From Aquatica leii (Eukaryota > Arthropoda > Insecta > Coleoptera > Lampyridae): a DNA stretch of 64,000 nt. The stretch spans positions 189,790,760-189,854,759 of the forward strand of contig CM069433.1 in assembly GCA_035610365.1 (NCBI GenBank), in the 5' to 3' direction. How positions within the stretch are numbered: the first letter of the stretch is position 1; each line of letters opens with the position of its first letter. Positions 1 to 11,869 of this stretch are shown here, piece by piece. Position numbers and translations under genes: made by a program. Below the pieces are notes generated by a model, which did no database searches, was not told the DNA's origin, and saw only the letters and a list, made by a program, of their open reading frames with translations.

Positions 1-1739
1 TTAATTTTGGTGACCACCGCGGTTTTTTTTGCGTGTTAGGGTACCTTTGTAAGTGTGGTAATATCTGGAGTTGTTTTTCTTGTAAATCATCCTGCATCGA
101 AACCGCCACAATTTTTCTATTAAGATGATTTGCTTAATTTTCTTAGATTTATTTCAACAGCCAGAGAACAAATCAACGTACTAGAAGGACACCTGCAAAC
201 TATGGTAAATTTTTGCTAGTAGATTAACTTGTGACCCCCGTTCCGCTTCAGTGATAAGAATTTTTTTTCGGACACATATGTTTACTTCTGCTGCGTTTTA
301 TAGAGTTTTCACACTGTCAGACCGTCGCCCCCGGGGTTCACATGGGTTGTATTATGTTCTCAGACAATCAACCTGATGCTATATTCCACTCATATCGACT
401 CTAGTTATTTTGAACCATATCGATTATGATATAACGGCGGCGTATTGGTAGCATAACGATTGTGTTTTTCTGAAATAACCTCAAACTTTAACAAGGTCTA
501 ATGATTATTTACACGGGTAACATATGAAAGATTTGAATTTCCCACCAAAACACTTTTTAATTTGAGTGTACCTTTAGAATTAAAATGACACCAGCCATGC
601 CACTCCAGGGACTTTGTTTTCTCAGCTTAAGTGTAGACGAAACAAATACAAACTTAGAAAAGTGCGCGTGCCCACACTTTCCTTCTTGTTATCTGGTGGC
701 CACTCCGTATTTAATCTCGATTGTTTTTCTGTTCATTTTAATTACCCTTGTTTTTTATTTTATCATATAATCATTTTAGGGTGTTTTAGTGCATGAACAT
801 ATTTATTGGTATGTTTTTGGTATCTTGTGTTCAGTCCCGCGCCGTACATAAGGGCAAAGTCGTGTGGTGCACGACGGCGCCGAGTGGCCTAAGGCGCCGA
901 AAAGCCTCAAAACTCAAAAGCAATAAACAACATTGTTAAAACAAAATTTATAATGATAAAAAAACTAGTAATGAATTGCTAGCTATTACATTGCTTATTA
1001 TTTGTTTTTTTATTTTTACTCTTTGAGACGAGGGAACCAAATTACTTCTCAAATAATATACTTTCCAAATGAGATTACGCAATAATAGCATTTACATATA
1101 TACTATATATATCGAATACGTAATAGGTAACATGATAATATGAATGTGTGAACTCAAACAAATCTGATTTTATTCATGTTTGAGCTTGAAATTTGGCTTG
1201 CAACAAGCCAACGAGCAAACGAGCGTTTTTTTTTCCTGTCTGAGCATGCAATGTACGAAACTTTATATATTTAAGCGCTGCATCGGGCGCGATTTCATTT
1301 GTTGCCTGATGCCCGATCGATAATTAACTTAGCGAAATGAAAAGGTGCATGGGGTAAAAGATATCTGCTTATAAAGCTTTAGTTTTTTGTAGTTTTACGG
1401 ACTTTATAATGATGTGTTTTGTGTTGTGAATTTAGGTGAGTTCATCTAAAATTTCTTTTTTATTTTAGATTTATTAACACATTAAAACCCAACTTGCATC
1501 TCAAAAATCTTTTTATATTTGATTATATAAACATCATTGTTCATTGAAGTAAATTCAAACAGAATAATTGATAAGCACTAATATTACTATTTATAAAAAT
1601 TTATAAATTTTGAAATGATTTGAAATAAGTAATGTTGAGAAAATACTTTCGAGTTTGAGTTTGAGACCTCGAAATATTTCCATTTTTCATGAATAATTTG
1701 TCAATTTATTTACTTACGTATTAATTTTTTTACAGTATA
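1..1739. other. AT-rich sequence without a recognised gene
   Basis: No reading frame here resembles a known protein. The only structured part I see is the 640-830 segment, listed separately as a dispersed repeat. The rest is AT-rich sequence with short poly-A and poly-T runs, typical of decayed intergenic DNA. Confidence 0.5.
640..830 (+). repeat. Dispersed repeat, partner at 14,660-14,905
   Basis: The stretch shares several blocks with 14,660-14,905 in the same orientation: a GTGCGCGTG...CACTTTCCTTCTTGTT block, and an end block containing GTGTTTTAGTGCAT followed by TTTTTGGTA. The second copy carries extra sequence between the blocks. Both contain short open frames with hydrophobic, pyrimidine-derived residues, but these look fortuitous. 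The family is unknown; a non-autonomous element or a UTR fragment of one is most likely. Confidence 0.5.
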
Positions 1740-1743
1740 CAAG

Positions 1744-2450
1744 ATGTCAGGAAAAAAGAAGGAATTGTCTGGATACCAAAATTTGCTGAATAAAAGGAAA
1801 AGAGAGAAAGAACTGAAAAACCACCTCAAAGTTACGCATTTTTTTTAAACCCGAGTCTGCCAAATATTAATAACAACAATAATACAGCTGAATCCCAATA
1901 TTCTGAATTTGTACTTGAAACAAGTATCAGAAGCAGACAAGAAACTGATCTTCTAGAAAGAAATCCATCAACATCTTCTAGTTCGGCTGATAATGAGAAA
2001 TCCGTGGAAGTAGTAATAAGATGTTTGAGAAAAACATTGGTAACCTTTTAAAATGCATAGAAATGCATTCGATCCGATTCCGTCAGAACATACAAACGCT
2101 CTCAAACAAAAGATTACAAAAACTATCTCGGGGATAAAATACAAAATGAAGTAATCAACTTGATCGGTGAAAATATGAAATCCAAAATTTTAGAACTAAA
2201 AAGACAAAATATTATTCCATGTTATTAGACTGCACTCTTGACTCTAGTCACTAAAAACAAATGTCAGTTTTTATAAGATTTGATAATTTAGAGAGCACGG
2301 GAATTAGTATAGAAGAACAATAACTTGACTAGTTTTTTGAAAGCTTATCGCTCCGATAAAAGTTTTAATGAACTATTGATTGATGCTAAAGAAATAGCAT
2401 CCAGCTTAGACATAGAACCTAAATTCAAAAAACAAAAAGGTCTAAGATAG
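1744..2450 (+). pseudogene. hAT transposase relic A (ZMYM1/DUF4371-like)
   Basis: A decayed coding region starts at an ATG at 1,744 with a basic N-terminus (MSGKKKELSG, then KRKREKELK). It continues in interrupted frames with stretches typical of the ZMYM1-like branch of hAT transposases: EVINLIGENMKSKILELK around 2,150 and DAKEIASSLDIEP around 2,385-2,425. Several in-frame stops and frame changes interrupt it, and the C-terminal dimerisation domain is absent. It overlaps in content with relic B at 5,640-7,050, so the two are separate insertions and not two halves of one. It is inactive. Confidence 0.6.
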
Positions 2451-2946
2451 AGATGAGCGATATTTCACTGTTGCTAATTTAATCACCGTTCTTTACTGAT
2501 CACAATAATTTCGCTTGACGGTAGCTAAAATTATTATGCCGGCACAGGCCACAATCGGCAGTCGGTCGGCTTTGACCCGTTATTATGACTTAGTTTTATT
2601 TACATATTTTTATAGCCACTCACACTCGCATTGATTTATTAATTTTTTTGTAAAGAAATGGTCTTAGATGTTTTTGATTTTAATCCCTTTAAATATGCGC
2701 ATGTATGCAAAATTCGCCAACCTGAACATTTTTTAACTACCCCAGTATTCACTTTATTATTCATTTCAGTCTAGTGCCTCAAGCAAAAATAACACTCTCT
2801 TTTTTATTCATTTTATTCTACCCTCTAATTTTTTATTATTATATACAAATAATAATAAGCAATAGTAGTTAGGCAAAAATGTCAGACCCAAAAAAAAAGA
2901 AAAACTAGTGAGATGTGGAAATTTTTCGAACCTAAAAACGTATAAG

Positions 2947-3082
2947 TATACAGGGTGTTGCATTTAAAAAATGTAGGTTCGTTTTGTTCCGATATTATAG
3001 AATGTAAAACTTGCCCCTACAACTTTTACAAATATATTTTGTATAATCAAGAAGATATTTTACTATGACCCACCCTGTATAT
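2947..3082. mobile_element. Short MITE with TATACAGGGTG ends
   Basis: An element of about 136 bp begins TATACAGGGTG and ends in the reverse complement CACCCTGTATA. It has no coding capacity. Short inverted ends inside TA-rich flanks fit a miniature inverted-repeat DNA transposon. I cannot place the family from this alone. Confidence 0.6.
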
Positions 3083-3087
3083 ATTAA

Positions 3088-3345
3088 CTCTCTTGATCTT
3101 GAAACCACGGTATTTACACCGTCTTGTTCCATGTTTACACTGTGTAATCGTGGCTAGTTTTATAGTGTTTTCAGAATGATTTCACGTCAAACCCACAATG
3201 ATTACGCAGTGTACGCACCGTGTGGGTTTGGCGTGTAGTTACCGTGTGCAACTGTCACAGACAATTTACGTAAAACGTTACGTATTATTTACGTCTAAAT
3301 TACGTACATTTCACGTGATAAATTTACCTATTATGTACGTATATG
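3088..3345. repeat. Dispersed repeat with ACGT-rich tail and a 10-bp hairpin
   Basis: The block contains a perfect 10-bp inverted repeat, CAAACCCACA at 3,188-3,197 and its complement at 3,221-3,230. A run of ACGT/TACGT words follows (3,255-3,340). Phrases such as TTTACACCG, TTTGGCGTG and ATCACTCA-like pieces recur at 23,915-24,075, suggesting a dispersed repeat. It has no coding capacity and the family is unknown. Confidence 0.35.
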
Positions 3346-4317
3346 TATTGTAGCTATTCACATACTGGTCTGGTATATTTTGAAAATATAAATAACAATA
3401 AATACATTCCGGTGCAGTTGATGCGTATTTAAATTGAAAAAAATAGAAACAGAACTAAGTTCCACTGCCAAGAACGCTCTGATAGGCTCAAACAAGTAAA
3501 AATCTTAGCCGCGAGCGGTAAATTAACGCCGATAACTACGACGAGTGTCCAGATTACAGAGATGCGTCCGGATTATGACTTTTCAAAATCCGGATTGCTG
3601 GATTTAGTTTTGTCTAGATTCTAGAGATTACAATGTACTATAGCTTGTAACTTTTATATAGTTTTTTTTTTAAATTTTATGTTTATAGTCTTGAGTCATC
3701 AAAAACCCAAAACTTGATCACTGAATCAATCAATTTTTTGATTTTCTTCTTAAGTCCTTTAGATCACACGTTTCAAAATTGATTTTTAGGTTTAGCCTTT
3801 AAAATATTTCAGTTAAAAAAGGTAATTCGAAAGTTTAATTTATATTTTCTAAATAATTTACCTGCATTAGCGCATTCAAAAAATACTCAAGGTGATCATC
3901 TTTCTTTACTACTTTGATTATTTAACGTTTTATTAACGAGCATTCATTCTATTTCTGTCTGCGTTTTTTTTTTTTAATTTTTTATTTTAACGGGTTAAAA
4001 ACTTTCTATATAATTTGAGTTTGCATAAAGAAAATTTGGATGAAAAGTATCTTTTTTATTAATTGTTTTTCAATTCAAAGTTTGTTAGCAGCAATCTCAC
4101 TTTTTTATGTCTAATATTTTAAAGAAAATGGTAACTGCTTAACATAGGTTTGGGAAGGATTTGTCTACGAGTGCCAAAAAGAAAAAAAATCGAACAAACA
4201 TGAGTGTAAACAAATCTAATTGTACTTTATGAGAAAATCGTCAAATAATTAAAGAAAGCATAAAGTACAGAATTCATTTGTTTTTGTAAATTTAACAATA
4301 CATTCTAAAATTTCAGT
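3346..4317. other. No gene seen
   Basis: AT-rich sequence with poly-T runs. I see no recognisable coding or repeat signal apart from a GC-richer patch around 3,470-3,560 that matches nothing else in the window. Confidence 0.4.
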
Positions 4318-4620
4318 AATGTATCGTTATTAGTCTTGAATCTAGACGACGTGATCGTGGTTGGAAGATCGTTAAAAGAACATTTGAACAACTTAAAGGA
4401 TGTGTTCCAATGAGTATGTGAGGCAAATCTAAAACTGAACCCAAAGATGTGTTTAAGAAGGAGTGCAATATCTTGGCCACGTCGTATCCAGAAATAGAGT
4501 AAAGGTTGACCCAGACAAAGTTCGATGAAGACATAGCTACTTCGTCAATTTTAAGTTATCCAAGAAAAGATGGAGAATTTGTTTTGGATACCAGTTACAG
4601 TTAGCAGTCGTCAAGTCCAT
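4318..4620 (+). mobile_element. Ty3/gypsy reverse transcriptase fossil fragment
   Basis: Plus-strand translation shows short stretches typical of the Ty3/gypsy reverse transcriptase palm and thumb: a LDDVIV box near 4,335-4,355, then an EHL-x-LKDVF stretch and a LKLNPK stretch. This is a small, old, broken fragment of an LTR retrotransposon. No terminal repeats are visible around it. Confidence 0.6.
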
Positions 4621-5164
4621 AGAACACTGTATGGACGGGCCACGCCGGCGTCGCTTTTAAATGGCTATTACAGTTTCGTAATCCGGAAGGACAAGTGACA
4701 TGCTGGAAACAGTCATTGAAACGCTGATACCTTGTCGAGAAGACTATGTCCGGCAGACTGCAGCCGTTGTTAACGACTTGAAGAAAGGATCGAATGCTTT
4801 CGGAGAACCGCTATGGTTGATGACTAGTGGGATTGATTGATTGTTCAAATACAGATAACCGATTTGTGTTCATAGAGGGATATTCGTATACCATGAACAA
4901 ATGTTGTATGTAATAGTAAATATAGACTCTGCAAGTGTCCAAAGAATATTCTAGTTCAACTTTAAATCCATCCTTTCAGAGCAGACATTTTATTTGTCTA
5001 CACCTTTAAGTGTGACATATGGGCCTGCAGCAAATATTCATACATCGATGGATGTGTCGATATCCATACAGGGTTTACATTAAATATCCACTGAATATAC
5101 TTGTGTTACTTAGGTATGGCCTCAAGAAACATATACCCTTAACAACTTGCTAGATCACATCAAT
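4621..5164. other. Unassigned sequence between fossil fragments
   Basis: A short readable frame near 4,700-4,850 contains acidic and basic residues but resembles nothing I recognise. It may be further debris of the neighbouring retrotransposon. The rest shows no gene. Confidence 0.3.
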
Positions 5165-5545
5165 CAATTCCCTTGTAGGGTCACCCCCACGGAGCGCGTC
5201 CCCAGGTGGCGGATAAGACCCAAAGAGGTAGCGAAAGGTGATTGTTAAACCTTTCCTGACCAGGAGGTTAATCCTACCACGGTCCAACAGGATAGCACTA
5301 TAATTCCGCTTGTTTTGTCTAGGGCAAAAGACTGAAATATAGTTAAATCGATGACAACGTGTATCCGACAGGCCGTTGAACCACGGCCTTAGTATCAGTG
5401 AGAGAACGTAAGGTCCAAAGATAGATAACCCCGTAACAAACCCAAAGTGACAACGGGACCGAAGATTGTGTGACTAACGGGAAAATCAGTTATAACCGGC
5501 GAGTTTACCCATCTATCGTGTCGAGCATAAAAGATCGCAGGAGCT
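5165..5545 (+). mobile_element. LINE 5' UTR fragment (Jockey-like)
   Basis: The segment TAGGGTCACCC...GGAGCGCGTCCCCAGGTGGCGGATAAG is GC-rich against its surroundings. It closely resembles the start of the Jockey-like LINE at 56,890, which has the same GCGTCCC[C/T]AGGTGG[C/T]GGATAAG core. It is therefore best read as a 5'-UTR fragment of a related LINE cut off from its coding part. A poly-T/TTTTATCC stretch follows it. Confidence 0.5.
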
Positions 5546-5639
5546 ATGTGCTTCAATAAATGTATGTTGTTTTTTTTATCCGTTGCATTTAAATTTTAGC
5601 AGATAATACATGTTACATGATTGTACTGTTGTGGGGTAC

Positions 5640-7050
5640 GGTAGTTAAATAAGGATCAAGTATCATTTTATGTAAACTTAAAACTGCCAAGTACTTTTCA
5701 GTTTCCGTTGATTTAACACCAGACCTGGCTCATGTCGATCAGTTAACAGTCATTGTGGGATATGTTGTTTCTGGGAAGCCCGTAGAAAGGTTTTTAACTT
5801 TCCTTCAGACGGGCTCTCACAAAGCTGAAGTACTAGCTACATCTCTTCTAGAATTTCTAGAAAAAGAAGGGATTGATTTTAACAACTGCAGAGGACAGTC
5901 ATACGACAATGCCAACAATATGTCTGGACGCTACACAAGAATGCAAGCCAGATTCAAGGATAAAAACCCAGTAGCAGTTTTCATTCCTTGTGCAGCTCAC
6001 TCATTGAATCTTGTTGGACAGGCGGCTGCCTCTTGCTGTGTTGAAGCTATCAGTTATTTTGGCTTCATGCAGAGGTTACACACTTTTTTTCTGCGCCAAC
6101 ACACAGATGGGCAATTTTAACGAAATCTTTAGAAGGGAATAAAACAATTCTAACTGTGAAGTCATTGTCTGACACTCGTTGGTCAGCAAGAGTTGATGCT
6201 ACTGAAGCCCTTGTAGAAGGATACAACCAATTTCAAAATGCTCTCAGATATATTGAAAGTGACTTGGAGCACCTGGAGCAAGACATAAAGCCCGGACATT
6301 AGCAGATAGAATGGACAACCTCAAAACTGCTCTGATGGCCAAAATTTGGAATTCAATTCTGGTGCGCTTTAACAGCACAAATAAAGCTTTTCAAGGAGTT
6401 GAAATTGATCTAAAGAAAGTGGTAGGTTTAATTGATTCTCTGGAAAGGTTTCTAGAATCACTTCGTAATAGGTACGAAGAGCTGGAATTAGATGCCAGAT
6501 GCTTTTGTGGAAACACAGATTACAAAGCCGCTACAGCAGACCAAGAAAGATAAACAAACATCAGAAGTTGCCCTCTCTCCTCGAGAAAAATTCAGCTGTG
6601 GAACTTTCAATATCATTTTAGATCAGCTGTCTGTGGGCTTACAAGAACGTAGAGTAGAATACCAATCAGTATATGACAAATTCAAAGTAATCATTAACTT
6701 ATGCAGTCTATCAGATGCAGAGTTACGAAGTGAAACTGAAAAACTTACAACTGCTTTCCTTCGTAATTTCAGTTATGTGTTCATAGAAGAAATAGTTCAG
6801 TTTGCAACCTATGCCAAACTTAGGTCGTGTCTTACGCCGTCTCAACAGGCAGTGTACTACTGCCTGTTGAGATGATGAAGGACTTGCTAATACCTTTCCT
6901 GGTGTTAATGTAGCTCTTAGAATATATTTGAGCATGATGGTCACTAACTGTTCAGGAGAGAGATCGTTCAGCAAACTGGCGTTAATAAAGAATTATTTGA
7001 GAACTACGATGACCCATGAACAATTAAGTGCTGTTTGCCTACTGGATGTA
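5640..7050 (+). pseudogene. hAT transposase relic B (ZMYM1/DUF4371-like)
   Basis: Frames from about 5,665 to 7,050 give a run of hAT features in order. First comes a catalytic-core start (FSVSVDLTPDLAHVDQLT), then KPVERFLTF, then the CRGQSYDNANNMSG motif (about 5,885-5,935), then FIPCAAHSLNLVG (about 5,975-6,015). After this come helical regions and the C-terminal dimerisation signature NCSGERSFSKLALIKNYLR (6,946-7,002). At least three frame changes or stops break it, and a 31-bp hairpin interrupts it near 6,841. LINE sequence abuts its 3' side. This is a plain DNA transposon relic, not a host gene. Confidence 0.8.
6841..6871. repeat. Perfect 13-bp stem hairpin within the hAT relic
   Basis: CTCAACAGGCAGT at 6,841-6,853 is followed by a 5-base loop and its exact complement at 6,859-6,871. 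It lies where the transposase frame fails, so it may be a small insertion or a repair scar. Confidence 0.7.
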
Positions 7051-7099
7051 GAAAGCAGTGTTCTATATATAAGTTTAACTTTATTCATTGCCATTTGGC

Positions 7100-8595
7100 T
7101 TACAAATTTGGTCGTGTTATTACATTACATATATATTTCATTTTCTTATCCCTTCTCCCCCCTTAACTTTTTCCTCCTGCTCCATACTTCCTCCATCCAT
7201 TCCGCTCCTTTTCCGTTTTCATCTAAGATATCCACTGTTTTCCTCACCTCTTCTCTTAGTTCCCTGCATCTCTTTCTCATGTGGTTCAGATCTTCCGTTT
7301 CTTCGCCACATAGCCTGCACAGCTTTTCTGGTTCTTCCTTCCAATATTTGTTCCCTAACTCCTCGTTGCCACATCTGAACCTTGCCACCGTTTTTTTTCC
7401 TTTTGTTGCTTTTAATCTCACCGTCTTTTAAATATTCCGGCACCCCTTCACCCTTGATATCTTTATAATTCCTATTACATCTGCTCTCTTTTATCTTTGT
7501 CCATCTTTCTTGTTTTTCGATGTCTCTATCTCTCCTTATTATTTCTTCTCTTGTCCCTGCCCCTCTACTCCTTAATCTCTCCACTTCTTCACTCAAGCGT
7601 ACCCGTTTCTTTTGTAATACTCTTCTCTGCCCTCCTGCCCGTACTTCACTTTCCCTCCCTTTATCTCTTTCCAACATTCTTGCAGAATTTTGCAATCTGT
7701 TCTTTCCTCATTTCTTCCCTCGTATTTTATTGCTCTTTTTCCTGTCTCTGATCCTTATTTTTTCTATCTGAACCTCCTCTCTCACAATATACCCCGGTGT
7801 ATCCCTGTCCAATCCTAACACCCATCTCCAGTATTTTTCCTGTAGCCCTCTACCTCCCTCCACTCCTTCCAGCCCCATATTTCCGCGCCATACATTACCA
7901 CCCCCTTATTAACTTTTCAAACGACAACTTTCTTTTTTCTATATCCATCTCGAACACTCTTTTCCCCACACCCCAGACTTGTCCTATTAGCCTGTTTCCT
8001 TTCTTCACCATTTCCTTTATGTGTTCTCCCTCTTTATTATCCTGTTTCATCGTGTAGCCCAAGTATGTAAATTCCTTCACTTGTTGCACTTCCTTATCTC
8101 TCCATTTCCACTCCTCTCTTTTTCTTTTCCCCCTCCTTTTCTAAATATCATTATCTTTGTTTTCTCCGTGTTTACTTCCAATTCTTTTTTTTCATATATT
8201 TTTCTAGCGTTTTCATCATCTCTTTCATTTCCTTTTCCTCCTTAGCCACCAGCACTATGTCATCCGCATACGCCAACGACCATACCTTAGCTTTCCCTAC
8301 CACTATCCCTCCTGTCTGTTGTCCTCTCATTGTCTCTTCCAGATCCCCCGTATATACCGAGAACAGACTTGGGCTCTCTTCCCCATTCACTTTAACCCTG
8401 CTTCTCGTTTCTTCGTATATTTCCTCTATTCTTTGTATTAATCTTTCATTAATTTTTTTTCTTTTCATATATTCCCACAGCTTTTCCCTATTCACTTTGT
8501 CAAAAGCCGCTTTTAAGTCTACGAATAGTGCTACCATTTTCCCTCTTTTTTTTTCTAGTTCTTTATTTGCTAAGTGTTTCATTATATATATATAT
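7100..8595 (-). pseudogene. LINE ORF 3' half: RT palm to C-terminal zinc finger
   Basis: On the minus strand, frames from 8,590 downward give FVDLKAAFDKVNREKLWEYM, then the catalytic AYADDIVLVA box (about 8,255-8,285). Next is a thumb region, and finally a C-terminal finger CRLCGEETEDLNHMRKRC (about 7,270-7,325) with the end of the frame near 7,146. The family is a single-ORF non-LTR retrotransposon of insects with an extremely purine-rich sense strand. Frameshifts break the frame near 8,170, 7,895 and 7,700. It is the continuation of the half at 11,867-13,890: that half stops at a DNIY codon run and this half resumes after the same TA run. Sense-strand order is 13,890 to 11,867, then 8,595 to 7,100. 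Confidence 0.85.
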
Positions 8596-9189
8596 ATAGT
8601 TATAAACAGCACGCAATTGAGCCCGATATGTAAACAGGTGCCCGATGAGCCCGGGCGGTAACGCCTTTCTACACGACGTTATTAGCGCGCTGTTAATCCC
8701 GACTGCGTTGCCAATATTATACACGCTCTAAACGTAGTTATTAAGCGAAATTCGACAATGATTTAAAATTTTAACATTTGCGTTTAGTCTTTGCAGATAC
8801 TCTCTTAAACATCTTCTGGTCCAATATTTTTTTTTTAAATTTAACTTGATTAATATTGACGTAACAAATAAACTTTCTGCAGATTTAAAATAAAAACTGT
8901 ATTCAAGCATTAAAATCTTTTTATGATTGGTACAAAGTTTGTTTTATTTGTAAATATATTTCAAAATTTAAGCTATAACTTGTGTGTATTAGCAAATTCT
9001 TATCTGAAAAAAAACATACTCAAAACGGCAGCAAATTAAGTAATTTTCTTTAAAATTCCGCATGTAACTCTGTTTTTGGCAACCTTTTATAAAAATGTTA
9101 AATTTAACCGTTGCCGCAAGGTGCACTAACGTAGAGTGTGTTATTTGTCATCATTTAACACAAATTAATTTTTAAATCAAACTTACAAT

Positions 9190-9350
9190 ATACCGCATAA
9201 TAAAAAAAAATATGATTCTACAATCGTATTTTGATGACATACGCATATATACAGAGATGCGCCTAAAACTGGGATATATAACGGTTCTTCGGGCTCGAGA
9301 ACGTAGCGTTTATATGTTCTACGGGCTCAACAACAACCTGTTTACATGTT
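9190..9350 (+). repeat. Internal copy of the TA-insertion right end
   Basis: The segment matches 11,690-11,820 in the same orientation. The shared words are TCGTATTTTGAT, TTCTTCGGGCT, CGTAGCGTTTATAT and TTCTACGGGCTCAACA. It is probably the right terminus of a shorter relative of the element, or an internal duplication. Confidence 0.65.
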
Positions 9351-11823
9351 TGTACCTACATATTCTTATTTATGCACACAAAGTTTTTTTAATAAATCGG
9401 AAATAAATTGAAAGGTTAGTTTTAGGGATACAGTATGTCATACAACATTATCATAAAATTTTAGTTGAAATTAAAATATGTATGTGATAGTAAATAGAAT
9501 ACTCTGTTTCAAATAACGAACTTGAGGAATTCTAATAAGTAGTCTGAAACATTTTCACTCAATTTATTTGTTCCTTAATGTGGACGTTAAATGCCGATTA
9601 AAGTAACAGATTTATCATTAATCGGACCGTCACAAACTATTAAAAAAAGCTTAGAATGAACTGCAGATCATCATATAGTAACTCCAGAAACAATGTTCGA
9701 TTTCTGCTGTAACGAAATTCTTGGCATAACAATTAGTTTTTTGTATCGAGTGTGAATGTTCAAGCTGCTGTAACACATGTATTAATAAGATAATAACATA
9801 AAAAGGTACAATAATTTAATATAGTTTAGGTTTCTCGCGGCCACAGCTAGTTGATACCGTAAAAGTATTCAGTTTTCTATAATTGTGATGCTGTCAATAT
9901 TGTTAAGCCAATAAGCTAAGCCTTCTAAAAAAAATTAATGTTTTGTTTCAAAAAATTCAATATTCCATCATATGTTATATTTACGTAATAAATCTCACTT
10001 ACAATACACACAATTTCAATGAAAATGAAAACATAATATCACGTTTAAAAAACATCTAACTTAGTTGCTACACTATAAGATACAAACAAAATAGATAAAA
10101 CTACACTAAATATATAGAAAACAAACATGTAGTGTTTTATGAATTTTCACACAAAAAAGTAACCAATTGCAAATAATATTTTTAACTTAATAAAATTACT
10201 AAGATATTTGCTTTAAAAAAAACCAAGTGTATAGGCACTAAGAATGTGACAACAACAAGACGACCAATGTAGTCTGAAAAACGCGATTTCATCGAATTTC
10301 AAGCATTTTTTTTGTACAAAAAGTGGGTTTTTTGATCAGTTGTTAGGTATATTCTTTTTAGGGTATGTAAACTTAATTTCTGAATAACATTAGATGCTTA
10401 CATTAAACGACCAAGACACTAGAGTCAGTTAAAAATCCCTGAATATAAGTTAAAAAACGTATTTTTAGCAGCGCGTCATTGTTGATAGGTATTGAATAAA
10501 TTTTCGTTGTGCACTCAAAAAAAGCATAAAAATTATGTTTTTTAATTCGGTCAGGTGAAAACGGGCGTTCATCAAAACTAAATATGCGTAGATTTCTTTT
10601 TTAGGACTCTAAAATAAGTCAGCTTTTACTTTTAGACGATTTCATATGAAATGACTCAAACTTTAAAAAAATATTTTAATTCTTGTAAGAAGTAGGATTA
10701 ACTGTTTGTCTCAATTATTATTTTTCTAACTTTTAAGTAAATTGTCATCATAATTACTTAAAAACTCTGTGTCGATTTTAAAATTTATGACTGTAAGTTT
10801 TGCTTCTTTTTCTGCTAGGACAATTTTTTTTTCAATTTTGTTTATAAAAGCTTTGTGTTGCTAAAACCAAATTTAATTTTTTTGAATTGTACAGTGTTAT
10901 CTGCAAAATTATTATAACTTTCCATAATTATTTCACGAGAAGTAATATTTTCCAATTGATTCTACAAAACTCTTTCAGACTACTAAAAAATTTCCATGCT
11001 TCTAAGAATTTTTACACTACAAAACGAGATTCCTACATTGTTTTAAAATATTTTTAGTAAAAGAAAAAAAATTATATGAGAAATGCTAATATCATATCCT
11101 AAGACATATCTTTTGCGTTATAACGTTTTTATTAAATGTATGTATTTATGTTTCAAATTATTTTATAGGTATCACATCATGAATGAACCAACAAATCATT
11201 CTTATAACTTTAAAGTTTCTTAGCTACCTATATTGTACTTTTGATCCAAATCTCTTTAGAGGTTTTCAAATAATTTTTTCAATACTTTTATTTTAATTTA
11301 ATTTAATAGTTATAAAAGTACCACATTCTACATATGTACGTACAAGCATTACGTAGAAATTGCAAACGTTTTTAAAAACCAACTTCCGATTTTTGACTAA
11401 AACCGTTTGTATTGTTTTTGTGAAAAATTATTAAAACGTGATGATACTCAAAAAGTGCATAAAATTCATACTAAAGTAAAATACACTTAGGGTATACGTT
11501 TACTGCTTGTTATTAAGCCCGTCCAACGTTGTCGCATGTTGGGCTACACAACGTACCGTCCGTGTCTGTAGACAGTTTGTATATAAAAGCGACCTCTGCA
11601 GCGACTAACTCTGAACTATTTTATATATAATGCAGATATAAACGGTACAATATGAAGCCCGGCCAAATTTTTGTATTTACACGTTTTGATGCTTATATAA
11701 TCGTATTTTGATTATATACACATGGATACGTAGATGAGCCCGAAACCGGGCTTAATAGCGTTTCTTCGGGCTAAAGAGCGTAGCGTTTATATATTCTACG
11801 GGCTCAACAGCAACCGGTTTATA

Positions 11824-11827
<4 letters not shown>

Positions 11828-11866
<39 letters not shown>
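11828..11866. repeat. (TA)n microsatellite at the insertion junction
   Basis: About 19 uninterrupted TA units form the boundary between the 3.3-kb insertion and the 5' half of the LINE. A shorter TA run lies at the opposite boundary (8,583-8,598). Confidence 0.9.

Positions 11867-11869
<3 letters not shown>

Larger units (their letters stand above)
8596..11866. mobile_element. 3.3-kb insertion in a (TA)n run, splitting a LINE
   Basis: Both ends abut TATATA runs within the LINE reading frame. The ends are imperfect inverted copies of each other: from the left TATAAACAGCACGCAATTGA then GCCCG, and from the right (reverse complement) TATAAACCGGTTGCTGTTGA then GCCCG. This fits an insertion targeted to TA microsatellite. 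The interior has no recognisable protein. It holds an internal near-copy of the right end at 9,190-9,350 and long AT-rich stretches (9,360-11,500). It may be one large non-autonomous element, or two small ones (8,596 to about 9,350 and about 11,510-11,828) with captured sequence between. Family unknown. Confidence 0.55.

Noticed and set aside
1744-7050. hAT relics A and B as one element split by later insertions
   Set aside because: Both contain the region around the start of the catalytic core, so their content overlaps and they must be separate copies.
7088-8661. Long plus-strand frames rich in Ser, Leu, Phe and Pro over 7.1-8.6 kb and again over 11.9-13.9 kb
   Set aside because: They lie exactly opposite the purine-rich LINE coding strand and have low-complexity composition; they are antisense shadows.
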